From NCBI GenBank assembly GCA_037178625.1, contig CM074129.1:496001-560000 (forward strand): a DNA stretch of 64,000 bases, given 5' to 3'. Source of the stretch: Skeletonema tropicum (Eukaryota > Bacillariophyta > Thalassiosirophyceae > Thalassiosirales > Thalassiosiraceae). The position numbers and the translations under genes are program-made. The number at the start of each line of letters is the position of its first letter. The first letter of the stretch is position 1. This document shows positions 62,501 to 64,000 of the stretch, in pieces. The notes under the pieces were generated by a model, which did not search any database, had not been told where the DNA came from, and saw nothing but the letters and a program-made list of their open reading frames with translations.

Positions 62501-63417
62501 CGGTGAAGTCAAGTCCTTCTAAAGCATCGAAGAAATCTTCCAAGGCCAAGCTTCCTTCCAGCGGCGCAAGCATTGCATCAACTCCCAATGTGCCATCAAG
62601 CTCTCGCTCGGTGAAGTCAAGTCCTTCTAAAGCATCGAAGAAATCTTCCAAGGCCAAGCTTCCTTCCAGCGGCGCAAGCATTGCATCAACTCCCAATGTG
62701 CCATCAAGCTCTCGCTCGGTGAAGTCAAGTCCTTCTAAAGCATCGAAGAAATCTTCCAAGGCTCAGCTTAAATCCAGCGGCGCAAGCATTGCATCGACTC
62801 CCAATGTGCCATCAAGCTCACGCTCGGTGAAGTCAAGCTCATCAAAAGCATCGAAGAAATCTTCCAAGGCTCAGCTTAAATCCAGCGGCGCAAGCATTGC
62901 ATCAACGCCCCATGTGCCATCAAGCTCATCAAAAGCATCGAAGAAATCTTCCAAGGCCAAGCTTCCTTCTAGTGGCGCAAGCATTGCATCAACTCCCAAT
63001 GTGCCATCAAGCTCACGTCCTGTTCAGTCACCTGGTAGTTTTGAATCAAAGTCTTCAACAACTTTAATTCCCATGAGCACGAGTTTTGAACCACAAATTC
63101 TAAACAGCGAAAGCTGGGTAAACACATTTGGCACTGAATCATTCCATTCCGACGAAGAGAACTCTGTCTCTGTGGACAGCTCGAGCTCCAGCTCTACTGC
63201 CAGATCTTCCAGTTCTAGTTCTAACGGTAGCTCCAGCTCAAACAGTTCTAGTGGCTCTGAATCTCAACGTCTTCAATCTATTGCCCCTACCTCTGATGGC
63301 TCTGACTCTAGCGACTCTGACTCTAGCGACTCTGACTCTAGTGACTCTGACTCTGAAGACGAGACTCTCGCGAGTGAAATGTCATCAAAACCTCGGTGGT
63401 GGACGAGGTCGAGATAA
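59506..63417 (+). CDS. Large disordered Ser/Lys/Glu-rich repeat protein
   Basis: 1303 residues, single exon, start ATG in ATCATGGGC. Order: Arg/Ser/Gln-rich head; KSKERKQRMTQEEIERR helix near 80; acidic E-P repeats; five SRSKERKS(S/G) units near 320-365; a long acidic part; three copies of VVS.LT.A(S/T)GQ(S/T)KWT.Y (near 623, 682, 782), two continuing KPSELNPI. Poly-Ser/Gly follows, then eight or so 35-residue units SSGASIASTPNVPSSSRSVKSS...KASKKSSKA (about 900-1170). A Ser-rich tail with SDSSDSDS repeats ends it. No signal peptide or membrane segment. The many Ser and Lys suit phosphorylation and scaffolding, but no family is known. Confidence 0.75.
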   Translation: MGGLVIQSRERGRRQRRSQSSVQGSVHSGSTRQRSNSAKHRSSSRQRSNSRQQRGGSAQQHDAFAAPTVQKSRLKLFSKSKERKQRMTQEEIERRNLYAEYDDRTEADTSDVGSFYSERDRATSFESDPDPEREPELEPESEPEQELVTEPSSKQNLNSTCQFGFNLEDMKEGLNGAYNYGKSMFDTQVVLTALFPVEEDQSAVEASIVEPTVVAETVAAETEAETVAPETEAEEDAADEKVEEDVQEFASVTKLSMKEEEGEEVVIKKEQKEVRWQKEVLKEEKPKKRRGILRRPMSRKYDRKRSTAPNKIDLSVSGSRNSRSKEKRSSSRSKERKSGSRSKERKSSSRSKERKSGSHSKEKKSKVRKEKKIRGDDKRELENMQRMITPDTRDDAEEEEVFATVEGKNDANDRETGKEDESNKDNIKEEENRSSNKEEESTNVVKEEENKNNSQEEDNEETEERIKTVTWNDFALVGKARTAVASVLARTLEQHNRADPHGDSTPNTSLSETKPILENDGTSSIDKSPSKVEPILEQPESNSLLENSLAEKASILREESNSLLATSLKERAKVDANPVLKQDSIAIGNVTTEDVPESDKNTSFEGSEVIIEKADGDNTVVSFLTQATGQTKWTSYFSPAKFLEGKKESETIHDEDDDNFNTPIFASIFGGGGDGDATVVSGLTLASGQSKWTHYLKPSELNPIHDKDEDKSIASKRDGSPSTASKQSSVKKTGIELDVKGKVQGEEAVVAEMEHDDATKHTFPSLFGDHRDDADANTVVSGLTLESGQSKWTHYFKPSELNPIPENEKSSSPKACKNTTIVELTEVVDSFTEDSGSESNSSSSSSGSGSGSGSSSSSGSSSSGSTAARTAYSSKIRAEDTDFFEQETNKPATTRSVKSSSGTSKSSKAKLPSCDASIASSPNVPSSSRSVKSSLSKASKTSKAKLPSSGASIASTPNVPSSSRSVKSSGGQSKSSMTKLPSSGASIASTPNVPSSSRSVKSSPSKASKKSSKAKLPSSGASIASTPNVPSSSRSVKSSPSKASKKSSKAKLPSSGASIASTPNVPSSSRSVKSSPSKASKKSSKAQLKSSGASIASTPNVPSSSRSVKSSSSKASKKSSKAQLKSSGASIASTPHVPSSSSKASKKSSKAKLPSSGASIASTPNVPSSSRPVQSPGSFESKSSTTLIPMSTSFEPQILNSESWVNTFGTESFHSDEENSVSVDSSSSSSTARSSSSSSNGSSSSNSSSGSESQRLQSIAPTSDGSDSSDSDSSDSDSSDSDSEDETLASEMSSKPRWWTRSR
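62225..63020 (+). repeat. Tandem repeat coding 35-residue SSGASIASTPNVPSS units
   Basis: Units of about 102-108 bp recur roughly eight times with few differences; the middle copies (62530-62760) are nearly identical over more than 100 bp, which suggests recent unequal exchange. Confidence 0.85.
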
Positions 63418-63759
63418 AAAGGCATTGTTTGTTAAATGCTTTGCTTGCAGGTTGTTGCATTCTAAAGCTCAATTTTGAAACTTGCCGGTAGTATGCAGTC
63501 AGTGCAGCCTGCAAATGTGTCAAAAGAGAATCTTAACTGATCAATGCGTCATCCTGTAGGTATTAGGGTAATAGGGTAATTAGGTATTAGAGTATTAGAA
63601 ATCTTTGTTATATCCAGATAAGCACAACAACTTGTATTGAACACGTATTTGCTTCTCGTATGACCGAAGAAAAAGAAATTTGTACATGGTGCCGTATCAC
63701 CAACTCGTGATTTCCCCTATTACCTTCCACCCAAGACACACAGGCACAGGTTATATAAC
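63418..63759. other. Spacer with telomere-like run
   Basis: No gene. 63555-63600 holds TATTAGGGTAATAGGGTAAT followed by TAGGTATTAGAGTATTAG, a degenerate TTAGGG-like stretch. Confidence 0.35.
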
Positions 63760-64000
63760 TCATTCATCAACTAGAAAATTTCTTAGTGTGTCTGGATTTT
63801 CATCATTCATCCTTTCCAACTCTGTCAACAACTCATCTCTCTTGGCAGTACTCATCTTCCTAGCCAATGATGACACGTCGTCTTCAAAACAAAATAACAA
63901 TATCGATCGAATATGATCCAATGTAAATAATCTCTTCCGCCGCTCATTATTCAGGAACATCCACAAAGCATTGGGGAGTATCTTGGCGAGTCGTTCGATC
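63760..64000 (-). CDS. Paralogue of the 55211-56179 gene (5' part outside window)
   Basis: Read on the minus strand from the window edge to a stop at 63760-63762. It has the same C-terminal domain as 55211-56179: RLAKILPNALWMFLNNERRK, then LDHIRSILLF, STAKRDELLTELERM and NDENPDTL. It ends in FLVDE rather than RLYL. About 80 residues are visible and there is no break in the frame. Confidence 0.7.
   Translation of the reverse strand, partial: IERLAKILPNALWMFLNNERRKRLFTLDHIRSILLFCFEDDVSSLARKMSTAKRDELLTELERMNDENPDTLRNFLVDE

Noticed and set aside
62118..62759. Minus-strand repeated LDFTERELDGTLGVD frame
   Set aside because: Antisense of the 35-residue repeat array; it is open only because the repeat length is a multiple of three.

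Overview
The window reads as nuclear DNA of a diatom, most likely a centric one. The reasons are compact genes with few short GT-AG introns (84, 86 and 122 bp), a secreted GH18 chitinase-like gene with diatom-type Cys modules, WRKY19-like zinc-finger repeats, a diatom-type signal peptide ending in Ala-Phe, and many stramenopile-style transposable elements. This placement is inferred from gene content only. I saw no rRNA, tRNA or CRISPR array.

Layout. 1-7666: 3' part of a very large GH18 protein with 27 Cys-rich repeats and a possible GPI-type tail. 7719-8695: a near-identical, frameshifted copy of the bestrophin gene that lies intact at 28830-30719. 9.4-11.6 kb: mostly non-coding, with five tandem hairpins whose stems covary. 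11.6-14 kb: ankyrin-type coding sequence broken into several frames. 14.4-15.2 kb: decayed tyrosine-recombinase-like gene. 15533-16094: hAT-type MITE with an exact 8-bp target duplication.

16.6-27.8 kb: a nested transposon. A large DDE transposase gene on the minus strand (possibly PiggyBac-like) is split by an intact-looking 5.84-kb Ty3/gypsy element with identical LTRs and a 5-bp target duplication. The gag-pol frame of that element is continuous except for two in-frame stops. Next come a probable plastid-targeted gene with a one-base frameshift and the bestrophin gene. 30.7-35 kb is gene-poor and holds several inverted-repeat elements and a 0.5-kb tandem duplication carrying a conserved hairpin.

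35-43.7 kb: a small secreted Arg-rich/acidic protein, an RRM protein just downstream of a 216-bp MITE, and a large single-pass membrane protein. 43.7-51.8 kb: a locally duplicated block of WRKY19-like zinc-finger genes (one intact, one decayed) and three coiled-coil genes (two intact, the middle one decayed). 52.2-54.1 kb: a Crypton-like tyrosine recombinase element with short inverted ends. 55-64 kb: disordered lineage-type genes, including a 1303-residue Ser/Lys-rich repeat protein and two paralogues sharing a C-terminal domain, the second running off the window end.

The genes show no obvious operon or pathway. The main theme is an accessory region shaped by nested and miniature transposons and by local duplication, beside one unusual chitin-related surface or secreted protein.
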